From NCBI GenBank assembly GCA_914767715.1, contig OU612073.1, positions 3,038,001-3,102,000 of the forward strand: a stretch of 64,000 nucleotides of DNA. Direction: 5' to 3'. The notes below the pieces were generated by a model. It did no database searches, had not been told where the DNA came from, and was given only the letters and a program-made list of their open reading frames with translations. The translations under genes and the position numbers were made by a program. Origin of the DNA: Membranipora membranacea. Its lineage: Eukaryota; Bryozoa; Gymnolaemata; Cheilostomatida; Membraniporidae. Shown here piece by piece: positions 12,500-22,695 of this stretch (its first letter is position 1; every line of letters starts with the position of its first letter).

Positions 12500-13226
12500 G
12501 ACAGTTTTCTGAGCTCTGATTTAGGCCTAAATTTGGAGTTGTCCTCTCTCCAGTTTGGTACTTTTAACAGACGCCGTATAGGAAAAACGTGCTGAAAAGA
12601 GGGTTATCTTGAAAACCGCTTATAGTAGGAAAAAAATTATTTTTGATTCAGAATCTGCAACATTGAAAACTCATACGAACATAGTTTGGGAAATAATTTT
12701 AGAATTTGGATAGTCAATTATAACATTTTCCGCCGGTTTTGCGGACAATTCGGCAGAGTCTTTCATGAGTTTCGTCACTAAAAATAAGATGTATCAACAT
12801 TCAAGCCTCCAATGATTAGGAAACCCTGGAAAACCGCTTATGTTAGGATAAAAATGATTTTTGATTCAGAGTATGCACCATTGAAAACCCTGTGAGACAG
12901 GGTTTCCAAATCATTGGAGGCTTGAATGTTGATAAATCTTAATTTTAGTGACGAGACTCGTGAAAAATTCTGCCAAATTGTCCGCACAACAGGCAGAAAA
13001 TGCTATAATTGAGTATCCAAATACAAAAATTATTTCCCAAACTATGTCCACATGAGTTTTCAATGTTGCAGATTCTGAAACAAAAATAATTTTTATCGTC
13101 TTATAAGCGGTTTTCAAGATAACCCTCTTTTCAGCACGTTTTTCCTATGCGGTGCGGGTTAAAAGTACCAAACTGGAGAGAGGACAACTCCGAATTGAGG
13201 CCTAAATCAGAGCTCAGAAAACTGTC
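12500..13226. mobile_element. Foldback MITE, TA target site, copy 1
   Basis: 727 bp with inverted ends GACAGTTTTCTGAGCTCTGA and its complement, flanked by TA on both sides (12498-12499 and 13227-13228). Inverted homology continues far inside, so most of the element is a palindrome. A related 471-bp copy is at 56301-56771. It is absent from the equivalent place in the second copy of the duplicated locus, so it inserted after the duplication. TA duplication suggests mobilisation by a Tc1/mariner-class transposase. No ORF of its own. Confidence 0.85.
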
Positions 13227-13400
13227 TATAATGAATCAAAGTACAGCTATCCGAGGGTTTAAATAATGCTTTTCATTTGAACATTAGTGGTCCAGGCAAG
13301 CACAATATTAACTTTGCTTAATTTTGCATACTGCCTCTTGCTCTTGCTCCCATATATACAGCCCTACAAATCATATCAATTTTATCAATTTATCAATTCT

Positions 13401-13470
13401 GTAACGACAAGCCTTGTCGTTACGGACTTGTTACATATTATGTAACAAGTCTGTAACGACAAGGCTTCTC
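13401..13470. other. Strong hairpin upstream of copy-1 membrane-protein gene
   Basis: The arm GTAACGACAAGCCTTGTCGT and following bases pair with GTCTGTAACGACAAGGCTT across a short TTACATATTATGTAA centre. In the second gene copy (about 16975-17005) only the right arm remains. The hairpin ends about 65 bp before the start codon, so it lies in the promoter or 5' UTR. Confidence 0.75.
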
Positions 13471-13534
13471 TTGGCAGGACTTCCTCGTACATTTTTACAT
13501 CTAACAGCCAGCAAGAGAAGACGTCATAATAATT

Positions 13535-14249
13535 ATGCTGAGATCTGCTTTTATCAAAAGTTACCTTCTGCTTATGATACTGCTTCAGGCTGGCACAGGT
13601 AAAGTAATATATCATCTACCGTAAGATAGAATTATTCATGTTCGCTGTAAGCAGGTTATTTGTAAGTCCAGTAGCCCTCTAGTCATTCATGTCTTGCTGC
13701 TTGCTTTTTTTTCATAACTAGAAACACCAAAGATTGATTTTCCCAGGAACAAACTCATCGACCACTCAGCATGTACTGCCAATGTAGATCAAGCATGATC
13801 CAATTTGTCTGCATTTCGGCGGCTCACCGGTAGAATTGGAATGTCCGGACTGCTGGCAATTTGGATCAAAATTCTACTGCCAATGTCTTTCAGTTGCTGA
13901 TATATGTGTGTATATTATATATAAATATGTATGCAGCTGAATATCCAATGACCACTCCTTCCTTTGGCCTTTTAGCGATTGTAAAAGGACGCTTGCGAGG
14001 ATCCTTTTTTAACGCTATTAAATTGTCATGGTCCCGACATGTTCCTTTTGCTGTAACTGTATTTGAACGAAGATTCGAATCTCCAAAGAAGCATTTCAGC
14101 CCATAACCTGAGTTTGTTTTGCTTTAGGTAATGGCTTCACATGGAGGCCATTCACCCTCCCAGTGACTACAGACGCTGGTTTTGGTCTGTATGATCAGAC
14201 CACCGAAGCCACAATCGGATCGGAGCAGGCGCCGGTGCTGCAGCCCTAA
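13535..14249 (+). pseudogene. Truncated copy of the small signal-peptide/TM protein gene
   Basis: Exon 1 (13535-13598) encodes the same signal peptide as the intact copy (MLRSAFIKSYLLLMILLQAG) and ends at GTAAAG. Exon 2 starts at 14128 after GCTTTAG. Relative to the copy at 17625-17878 there is a 28-bp deletion after the ACAATCG near 14215, which shifts the frame and removes the start of the membrane segment; translation ends at TAA 14247-14249. The predicted product is 61 aa: a signal peptide plus about 39 residues ending in EQAPVLQP, with no transmembrane helix. Further small deletions lie in the old Cys-rich region. It is either a pseudogene or a gene converted to a small secreted peptide; the sequence cannot decide. 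Confidence 0.8.
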
Positions 14250-14749
14250 TACTGATCGGGTGTATCTGCTGGTGCTGCTGTTGTAAGAAGTCTCAACCAG
14301 CTCCTAGACCCAGAGTGAACAGAACAAGAGTTTGGGTAATAGAAGAGGCTTAGACCAGCTGGTGGGTCAAGCGGAAATGCGAGGCCAAAATCATGGAGAC
14401 GTGGTTCGCTGCCAATAGGGTGATATTTTTTTTATTTTTGTATATTGTTGTGAATGACATGGTCAGATACCCAGTGAATCAACTTTGTAAAATAGTCAAA
14501 ATCAGCCGAGAGACAAAGCTGATACTGCCATATTTTTTTCTCGCCCTAAATTTTTCTGATTTATAATGTGTAACGAATACCTTTTTTTTAACAGAATTGT
14601 TTTGTATGTTTAATGTTGGCCCTATGGCTTCACCCTCCCTGTCTTCAGCTTGCCACTGGTCTGTGCTCATTGCTGATGTCACGTTTCTCATCGCACAATA
14701 AACACTCAAGTCTGCCCACAATCAAGGCTTTTTCAAATCTGACAATTCA

Positions 14750-16420
14750 TTTTTAAAATCAGGATCGATACTGCAAGACTTCCTGTTGGACCAGCTGGGA
14801 ACATATTTCAAGAACATAGACTTGTGAATTAGTTACAGCCACCGCTATTGATCTCAATTAATCACAATGCATAGAAATAATATAACGCACAATCAGTTGA
14901 TATAAATGAACTAAATTAAATTAATTTAATTTTCAAATAAAGTAAAAGCAAAAAGGTGATTGAAGGTTGATTAGCAAAGAACATGTTCTATTCTGTTCTC
15001 AGAACAAGTAAACCAGCTCCATACAAATTGATACATTATAAGCGGCTAGAGGAGAGAGGTTGTGATTGTAACATCGGAGGAAGGCACCGCATCTCAAAAT
15101 AATATAATTATATGAACTTTGGTCAGCCACGAGAGATCAAGATTCAAGGGCCGGTTCCAGCCTCGGTCCTTTTGTGTACCTGTACCTGTACCTGTACCTC
15201 TGTGCTCAAGGTAGATCAGCATTCAACTTACATGATACCAGGAAGTAAAATCCAAAGATCTCTGACATATACAGACGCTAGACTAGAGATAACCTTCATG
15301 TTGTTTTATAAGAGAATCAATATAAGCGAATTTGTGAAATAGCTAGCTTCTGGCTATTAAAGGAGACTGATAGAGGGAGTTATCATGACTTAGGCACATG
15401 TGAACACAAGTCTAAAGTGGAGGTGAAACCATACACAAAAAATGGGCTTACCCTTCATATAAGAGGAAGCAAACTTGTTCTAAGAAAAAAACCTTCATAT
15501 TTCATTATTCCATCTTTCCTTCTACTCCACACAATAACAGATTTCATAATTTTTGAGCTTAAAGATTTTGTATTTCAGGGGCAGCACATAGCAATAGTTA
15601 GTCTTTATCTTCCATATTTCATCTTTTATTTATAGGCCTACTATTGTTTTGTTTTGGCACATTCATTTTAATGTTGTTTTCAAATTGTGGTACTTCCTCA
15701 TTTACTGTTGCTTTGTGATAGCAATAGGGAAGTATTTGATGGTCGGACGATGGGGATCTAAACAAAATCCTAAATCCTAAATCCACTAAATCCTGTTGGG
15801 GCAGCTGGAAACATTTCCAATGGAACACAGACTGGTGAAAAAATTACAGCCTTTGAGGAAAAAGCCTCCTTTCCCACAGACTGCTATAGAAAAGGTCTCT
15901 TGAAATCCTCCCGAGATATTGAATATTTTTGTCTTGTATTATCTCTATCGTTGCAGCATATATGAACTTATCTAAATGCATGACAATCGGATAAAAATAT
16001 ATTGCACAATCAGTTAATGCAGCGCCAGCTGTTATTTTAAATGTACCAACTAAATAAAATTCATCTAAGGTTCGTACACAGTATGAGCGAAAAACTTCAA
16101 GACTATAAATCAGAGTAAATTTATATACATCTAAATATGTAGAGAGTCAGCAGCCGTAACAGTTTAAGCAGGAGGGGGCAGCCTTAACCCCTCAACCCCT
16201 CTATGAACAAGGTAGAAAAATCGTTTTCATTCGACCAGGGGAAGTGAATCCACACGTACACACAAAAATACAATATCCCTCCACCACCTCCAGAGGGAAC
16301 AAAATTTGTTCTTAGAAAAACCTTCAAGTCACAGTTCTTTCCTTCCTTTGTTGTCCAAACAATGTGTTATTTTTTATACGTTTTGCATTTCAGGGGTCAG
16401 TTATGGCAATAACAGGAAAT
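14750..16420 (+). repeat. Diverged tandem duplication downstream of copy 1
   Basis: 14755-15600 and 15785-16410 share ordered blocks: a TCCTGTTGG...CAGCTGG segment, a GCACAATCAGTT segment, a TTGTTCTAAG...CCTTCA segment and a TTTGCATTTCAGGGG-like segment. Divergence is high. No exon could be supported, although each copy ends in an acceptor-like TTTCAGGGG. These blocks may be remnants of further units of the same locus. Confidence 0.55.
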
Positions 16421-16621
16421 GGCGCTTGCGATCATTGACAGTTTCATTTGTAAAAGAACAGTGAACTGCTTGAACGTCATCAGTTTTTGTTGATCTCATT
16501 GAAGGTGACAATTATAGTTTCCGCCTAATATTATGATAATCTGCCATATATATAGAATGATATTTACCAGTATAAATATAAAGAGTTTGGATATATATAT
16601 ATAATATATAATAAATATATA

Positions 16622-16815
16622 TAATTCTGCAGCCATCCAGTTGGTGAGTACTAATGAATGCAACACCCACAATACACATTGAGCAGTGCTAGAAGTAGTA
16701 TATTTCTTTTCAATCAATTATCACTAATTTGTGCTTTCAATGTTTTCAAACAGTAAAGCAGTCAGCCGCACACATTCAAGAAACTTTTTAAAAATTCAAT
16801 TTACAAAGCCAAAGC
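16622..16815 (+). repeat. 5' marker of the duplicated locus, copy 2
   Basis: Partner of 12110-12300. It is followed directly by the copy-2 upstream region of the membrane-protein gene without the foldback found in copy 1. Confidence 0.8.
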
Positions 16816-17066
16816 AAAAGTATAATAATAAAACAAAGTACAGCTATCCGAGGGTTTAAATAATGCTTTTCATTTGAGCGCCCTGAAACAATAGTGGTCC
16901 AGGTAAACACAATATTAACACTTGCTCTTGCCCCCATATATACAGCCCTACAAATCATATCAATTTTACATATCTAACAAGTCCGTAACGACAAGGCTTC
17001 TCTCGGCAGGATTTCCTTGTACATTTTTACATCTAACAGCCAGCAAGAGAAGACGTCATAATAATT

Positions 17067-17878
17067 ATGCTGAGATCTGCATTTATCAAAAGTTACCTTC
17101 TGCTTATGATACTGCTTCAGGCTGGCACAGGTAAAGTAATATATCGTCTACCATAAGATAGAATTATTCATGTTCGCTGTACGCAGGTTATTTGTAAGTC
17201 CAGTTGCCCTCTAGTCATTCATGTCTTGCTGCTTGCTCTTATTTCCAAACTAGAAACACCAAAGATTTATTTTCCCAGCAACAAACTCATCGACCACTTA
17301 GCATGTACTGCCAATTGGAATGTCCGAACTGCTGTCAATTTGGATCAAAATTCTACTGCCAATGTCTTACTCTCTTAAAGACTGTTTCAGTTGCTGATAT
17401 ATGTGTGTATATTATATATAGATATGTATGCAGCTGAATATCCAATGACCACCCCTTCCTTTGGCCTTTTAGCGATTGTAAAAGGACCCTTGCGAGGATC
17501 CTTTTTTAACGCTATTAAATTATCATGGTCGCGGCATGTTCCTTTTGCTGTAACTGTATTTGAACGAAGATTGGAATCTCCAAAGAAGCATTTCAGCCCG
17601 TAACCTGAGTTTGTTTTGCTTTAGGTAATGGCTTCACATTCACACCCCCAGTGACTACAGAGGCTGGTTTTGGTCTGTATGATCAGACCACCGAACCCAC
17701 AATCGGGGGTTTCACTTTATTGGAAATCATAGGGATCGGAGCAGGCGCCGGTGCTGCAGCCCTAATACTGATCTGCGGGTGTATCTGCTGGTGCTGCTGT
17801 GGCTGTTGTAAGAAGTCTCAACCAGCTCCTAGACCCAGAGTGAACAGAACAAGAGTTTGGGTAATACAAGAGGCTTAG
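17067..17878 (+). CDS. Small type I membrane protein, signal peptide plus Cys-rich TM region
   Basis: Two exons, 17067-17130 and 17625-17878, 105 aa. Exon 1 is a signal peptide (MLRSAFIKSYLLLMILLQAG) and ends in phase 1 at GTAAAG; exon 2 follows CTTTAG. The short ectodomain reads NGFTFTPPVTTEAGFGLYDQ. Next is a hydrophobic stretch with GIGAGAGAAALILICG and a cluster of six cysteines (CGCICWCCCGCC), then a basic cytosolic tail (KKSQPAPRPRVNRTRV) and the stop. The juxtamembrane cysteines are typical palmitoylation candidates. The open frame from about 17391 to 17603 lies in the intron and is not coding. The family is not recognised; function unknown. The left-hand copy at 13535-14249 has lost its anchor. 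Confidence 0.75.
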
Positions 17879-18715
17879 ACCAGCTAATGGGTCAAGCGGA
17901 AATGCGAGGCCAAAATTATGGAGACATGGTTCGCTGCCAATAGGGTCATATTTTTTTTATTTTTTGTGTATTGTTGTGAATGATATGGTGAGATATTCAG
18001 TGAATCAACTTCTCAGTTATTTAAAGTCAAAAATGCTCAGCTGTAGTTATCTCCTCCTTACTTTTCCAAAAGCTATCTCCTTCCTACAGTTATTAATTCA
18101 GAATAACCACATTTGGTCACCTGGATCGTTAGTCAATCAGCTAACTATTCATTTATATTTTTCTGCAAAAACCTTTTTTTGGAGCATCAGTTCATCACAT
18201 TATCTAAATGTGCTTTTGAGGACATGTTCGAAATATTTTTTTAACTTATTTAAAATTGCGATTTACTTTTTTCATTACAGTGTTTATTTCATCCATCAGT
18301 GCAGTGGCAATGTTGCGCAAGGCAGTGCGAAGAGCCTATATATTTGTAGTTTCTATGCCATTGTGTACAGTTTCAAACACATTTTAATTGCCTTTTATCA
18401 AAGGAGTGGAGCAATTTACAAATGACAATGGAGATGCTATACTGAACTTAAACAAAAGAATATTTCTGTTGATTGATATAAGTTTTCAGTATAGATTGTG
18501 GTGACCCATCAGACACCCATCAAATTCTATCAGAATGACGATATACCTCAAAATAATTAATCGTCATCATTCTACATACATATTCAGAAATTTCCAGAAT
18601 CTATATCTGATTCGATACTCTGTTTGTCTTGTAGTATTGCACTTTTATCCAGTCAGATCTGCACTTTTACCTCGATAGAATTTTTGATTTATATATGCAG
18701 CGTTAGGTATCTTGG

Positions 18716-20625
18716 AATTCCTGCTCAGACCAAATATACTTTCCAACCAGTATTCCAAGCCCGAAACCCCAGTTCTGATACAAAAATTGGCCCACATTGA
18801 GTGTGCCCCGTTTTTTATACCAATTATATTGCATCTAAGATATCATCTCATATTATGTTGAATCAATAGGCTCTAGTGGCTGGCTGCTCATTAACTTACA
18901 TTTTTGAAATCGACCATGAAACCTTGTCGACATTCAATTATCCACACTCTCTTTACTCAACAAAACCATGGTCCATGCTTCTAAAAAAGTGATACAAGGT
19001 TGCGATCACTTCACTCTTGGCTAGCCGGGTAAACCTTCTTCCGGGAGTTATTGCACAATCAAGTAGACGGTGCTCGGGGGAGAGGTGTTTATGCTATACC
19101 ATCCTCACTTCGTATGTTTCTATATTCCGAAACATGGTTTGGATTTGGCTTTTTCAGTGGATACTGCTCAATGATAGCATTTTCAAAATACACCCCAACG
19201 TTTGAGCTTAAATTTTACACGAATATCATCCCAATATTTTTATTATTGAAAAACACTAATGCAATTATGCTGGATTCGATAGGATTATGATAACTGTGTG
19301 TCTGGAGGGCTCACCCCTAATAACACACATAATATTCTTTGTGAAATATTCTGCAGCATTTTCAGTGAGCTGGTATCTGTATCGTCGACCTTGGTGTATT
19401 TATCACCATTTAGGAATTGCAGTCCTGAAATAACCATTGACAGCATTCATGTTACGGTTGAACTTGTACATGTTTTTAAAAATCGTGCCCTTGGACTGCA
19501 ACCATACTGCAACAAGTTATAATGTTGTTACTTTTGAGGATTCGGTTAGCCAAACAGGTGGGCTGCCTCAAGAAACAACAAATCTGAGATGGCCTCCAAA
19601 CAAAATTGGAAGCAATTCTTCACGCAGTGCATTGAAACGATCCAAGTACAATTGAGACCTAAGCCGGATCAATGAAGGGAGTTCATTGGCTGGATGAAGA
19701 TATCAGTTAGAGCAATTACAGACATTGTTTTCTCAGAGTAAATTGTCTATTCCCTCAAGAAAATCTTATTTGGAAACAACCAGTTGTATTGCAGGCAGGT
19801 CGGAGCACACCTGGGTGCCTACCAAAGCCCAGTGCTAGATAATTTGTAATTCCTGCTCAGTCCAAATGTATTTTCCAACCAGTATTCCAAGCCCGAAACC
19901 CCAGTTCTGATACAAAAAATTTAGCCCATATTGAGTGCCCTGTTTTTTTATATCAATGTTATTGCATCTAAAATATCATATCATATTATGTTGAATCAAT
20001 AGGCTCCAGTGGCTGGCTACTCATATATTAACATTTTTGCAATCGACCATGACACCTTGTCGACATTCAATTATCCACACTCTCTTTACTCAACAAAAAC
20101 ATGGTCCATGCTTCTAAAAAGTTATACAAGGTTGCGATCACTTCACTCTTGGCTAGCTGGGTAAACCTTCTTCCGAAAGTTATTGCAAAATCAAGTAGAG
20201 GGTGCCCTGGGACTGCATCTAAACTGCAACAAGCTATAATGTTGTTACTATTGAGGATTCGGTAAGCCAAACAGGTGGGCTGCCTCAATAAACAACAAAT
20301 CTGAGATGGCCTCCAAACAAAGTTGAAAGCAATTCTCCACGCGGTGCATTGAAACGATCCAAGTACAATATTGAGACCTAAGCTGGATGGAGATATCAGT
20401 TAGAGCAATTACAGATATTGTTTTCTCAGAGTAAATTTTCTTATCCTTCAATAAAATCTTATTTGTAAACAACCAGTTGTATTGCAGTCTCTGTGTTTCA
20501 TTACAAGGAAAGAATTTGTTACTGTTGTGCCTTGTTTATCTTTTCCAAAGGATTTAAAGGCAATGTAATATTTGTAATGTTTGCAGGCAGGTCGGAGGAC
20601 ACCTGGGTGCCAACCAAAGCCCAGT
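18716..20625 (+). repeat. Diverged non-coding tandem duplication
   Basis: Copy 1 (about 18716-19834) and copy 2 (about 19850-20625) share TTCCTGCTCAG...CAAGCCCGAAACCCC, the TATTGCATCTAA block, the GCGATCACTTCACTCTTGG block, the GAGGATTCGGT block and a terminal CAGGCAGGTCGGAG block. Copy 2 lacks about 400 bp present in copy 1 (about 19085-19487) and has about 100 extra bases before its end. No reading frame is conserved between the copies, so it is treated as non-coding. The terminal block is shared with SINE-like sequence at 51000-51060 and 54570-54610. Confidence 0.7.
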
Positions 20626-20639
20626 AGACGATGGACCGC

Positions 20640-22691
20640 AGATACATTTGATATGAGGCCCTTTAGATAAACTTAAGGTTCAATGATCGCACAGACCAAG
20701 GGTACATTGTGGCAGCATCATCATTCAAGGATTGTATTAGTTATTACTATTGTAAAAACTGCCACAATAATGCCTTCCTAGCTATACCCACCGTACCAAT
20801 TTAGCTAAGGTAGTTAGGTGTAATTTAAGCATAAAACATCAAGTCTAATTGTGGAGTAAGGCTGTACAAAGAGAAATAATTTTTACGGGAGAGCCTGCAT
20901 ATTCTGTTTTTTACTGTAATCGAAAACTTTGAATTCAGTTCATTCTCCAGAACCTTATAATTGTGACAAATAGATGAAAGGAGTTTTTGGCATCAAGCTT
21001 CCCATAACTTTCCCCTTGACACAAAGCTTGTAGGTATCTTGACCAAGGAGTAAAAAACTCTTTCCTTGACTATTGTTAAAAAATTTACTCTGAATCCCTT
21101 TACTCTGTGAAGCAGTCAATCCACATGCTTGAAACTAAAATGTTTTACACAGATAGGTAGATGAGGGGCATTCCATCAACAACAACAACCCAAACACAGC
21201 AGTTGGATTGCTGTTAACAACGGAATTTTGCCACCAGCATTTTAGGTAGAGTTCAAGGTTACATCAAGCGATCAAACACCTTGCGATTTTGAATCGGACC
21301 TCAGGCATATATCCCAGATCCATGTGAGGGAGGAACATGCAAATATCCCATCTGGAATGATTTCAATTGAAAGATCACCCTGCTCTGCCAGATGTCATGT
21401 TGCCATTTTATTTGTTACTTGGTGAAACGCATCAATGAATTAAAAGAATACGAGATGAAAAATTTAATCACAACAATAACTCGCGTTTGGCCTGGTTGGG
21501 CCTGTGTATCATGGCTACGCTCATGCTTATGAAAGGCAGCTGCATCATACCCACACAGGAAACCTTTTTTCCGATTTACAGTGAGAGTAAACACTGTATT
21601 CTATCAACACAAAAACATGCTGTCGTAAAATAAATATAGGAAAACTGTACTTAAACCTAGATCAAGTTCGATCCATTCGCCTGTGTTCGGAGTTGCCCCT
21701 TCTACTGGTAGAAGGGGACAACTCTGGCAAATGGATCAAACTTGATCTAACATAGTCTAGACATATATGCTGTGATAGAGTTCAGTGACCTACACTACTA
21801 TGACCAAATACCGATATATATAACTCAGCTAAACCGTATAATAAAGATACTTGATGTACCCACATGCTAGATCTAGGCAGAAATACCTGTTTTTTGATTA
21901 TATTTTCCTGCATAAAAATATGCTCTCGACTGATGACAATGAACATATTTGATAACAGAGTAAGGATATACGGAGTTGACACACACTTCAATGATGGTAA
22001 TAGTGTCTGCGGTTCTTGATTCACTTGGGGAAAATCATACACAGATTGATGCCAAAAAATCATTATCTCTTTATGTAACAACTGCATTTTTCTTGCAGAC
22101 TTACGTACCTATGGTGGGCCACAATTCATTCTGTATTTAACCAAATTATTAATTTCATACTTTTTTTGAAATGTCCAACCATTTTGTCTATATGTCCAAC
22201 CTTCAAGATATACACGATATTGTACATCGGTACATCGATACGCCAGTACTTCGTACATCGGTACATCGGTAACATGAGGCCTGACATGCAGTTTACTGTA
22301 GGCTGTAACCCACCACGTTGGGGGCTCTTTGCAAAAGGTATTTTTGAATATTATTTGTTATGAACAGTGAACATATTAGATTACTTTGTTCAACAGATTT
22401 CATGCTTAGACAGAGCAACTTAAAATTGCCCTTAGGATAAATGACTAATGGCTATAGAATTTTTTATTCCATTTCATGCAGGTCATTGACTTTGAGATAA
22501 CATTAACGTCAGTTATGAACAATACCCTATCAGCTAGTTTTCTCCCTCTATGACGTACAATAATCTGTGTTTACAGTGGGCTGTCAGGTATGGATGAAAT
22601 TTTGTTTTCTCCAACTGGGTGGCAGTAGGTGGTAAGGAATTATTCTTATTTGGCTTTAACCTACTTTCTCTAAAAAAATTATGATTTGTTT
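20640..22691. other. Non-coding stretch
   Basis: No supported gene. Contains the palindromic element at 21658-21749 and short TACATCGG repeats near 22228-22270. Several open frames of up to 101 codons were examined; none has splice support, compositional bias or recognisable motifs. Confidence 0.5.
21658..21749. mobile_element. Palindromic MITE, TAGATCAAG ends
   Basis: 92 bp. Ends are TAGATCAAGTTCGATCCATT and its near-exact complement; inside, GTTGCCCCTTCTAC pairs with GTAGAAGGGGACAAC around a TGG centre. Related to the elements at 1354-1460 and 13788-13870. Confidence 0.75.
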
Positions 22692-22695
22692 TTAA

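Noticed and set aside
13414-13602. 62-codon frame ending SAYDTASGWHR, duplicated at 16922-17134
   Set aside because: Conserved because it overlaps the signal-peptide exon in another frame; the frame with ATG at 13535/17067 gives a signal peptide and correct splice phase.
17964-18425. 153-codon open frame after the small membrane-protein gene
   Set aside because: No splice support and absent from the sister copy; composition is that of AT-rich non-coding DNA, possibly 3' UTR.
22228-22275. TACATCGG short repeats thought to be telomeric or regulatory
   Set aside because: Only a few imperfect copies, with no link to a known telomere motif or promoter.
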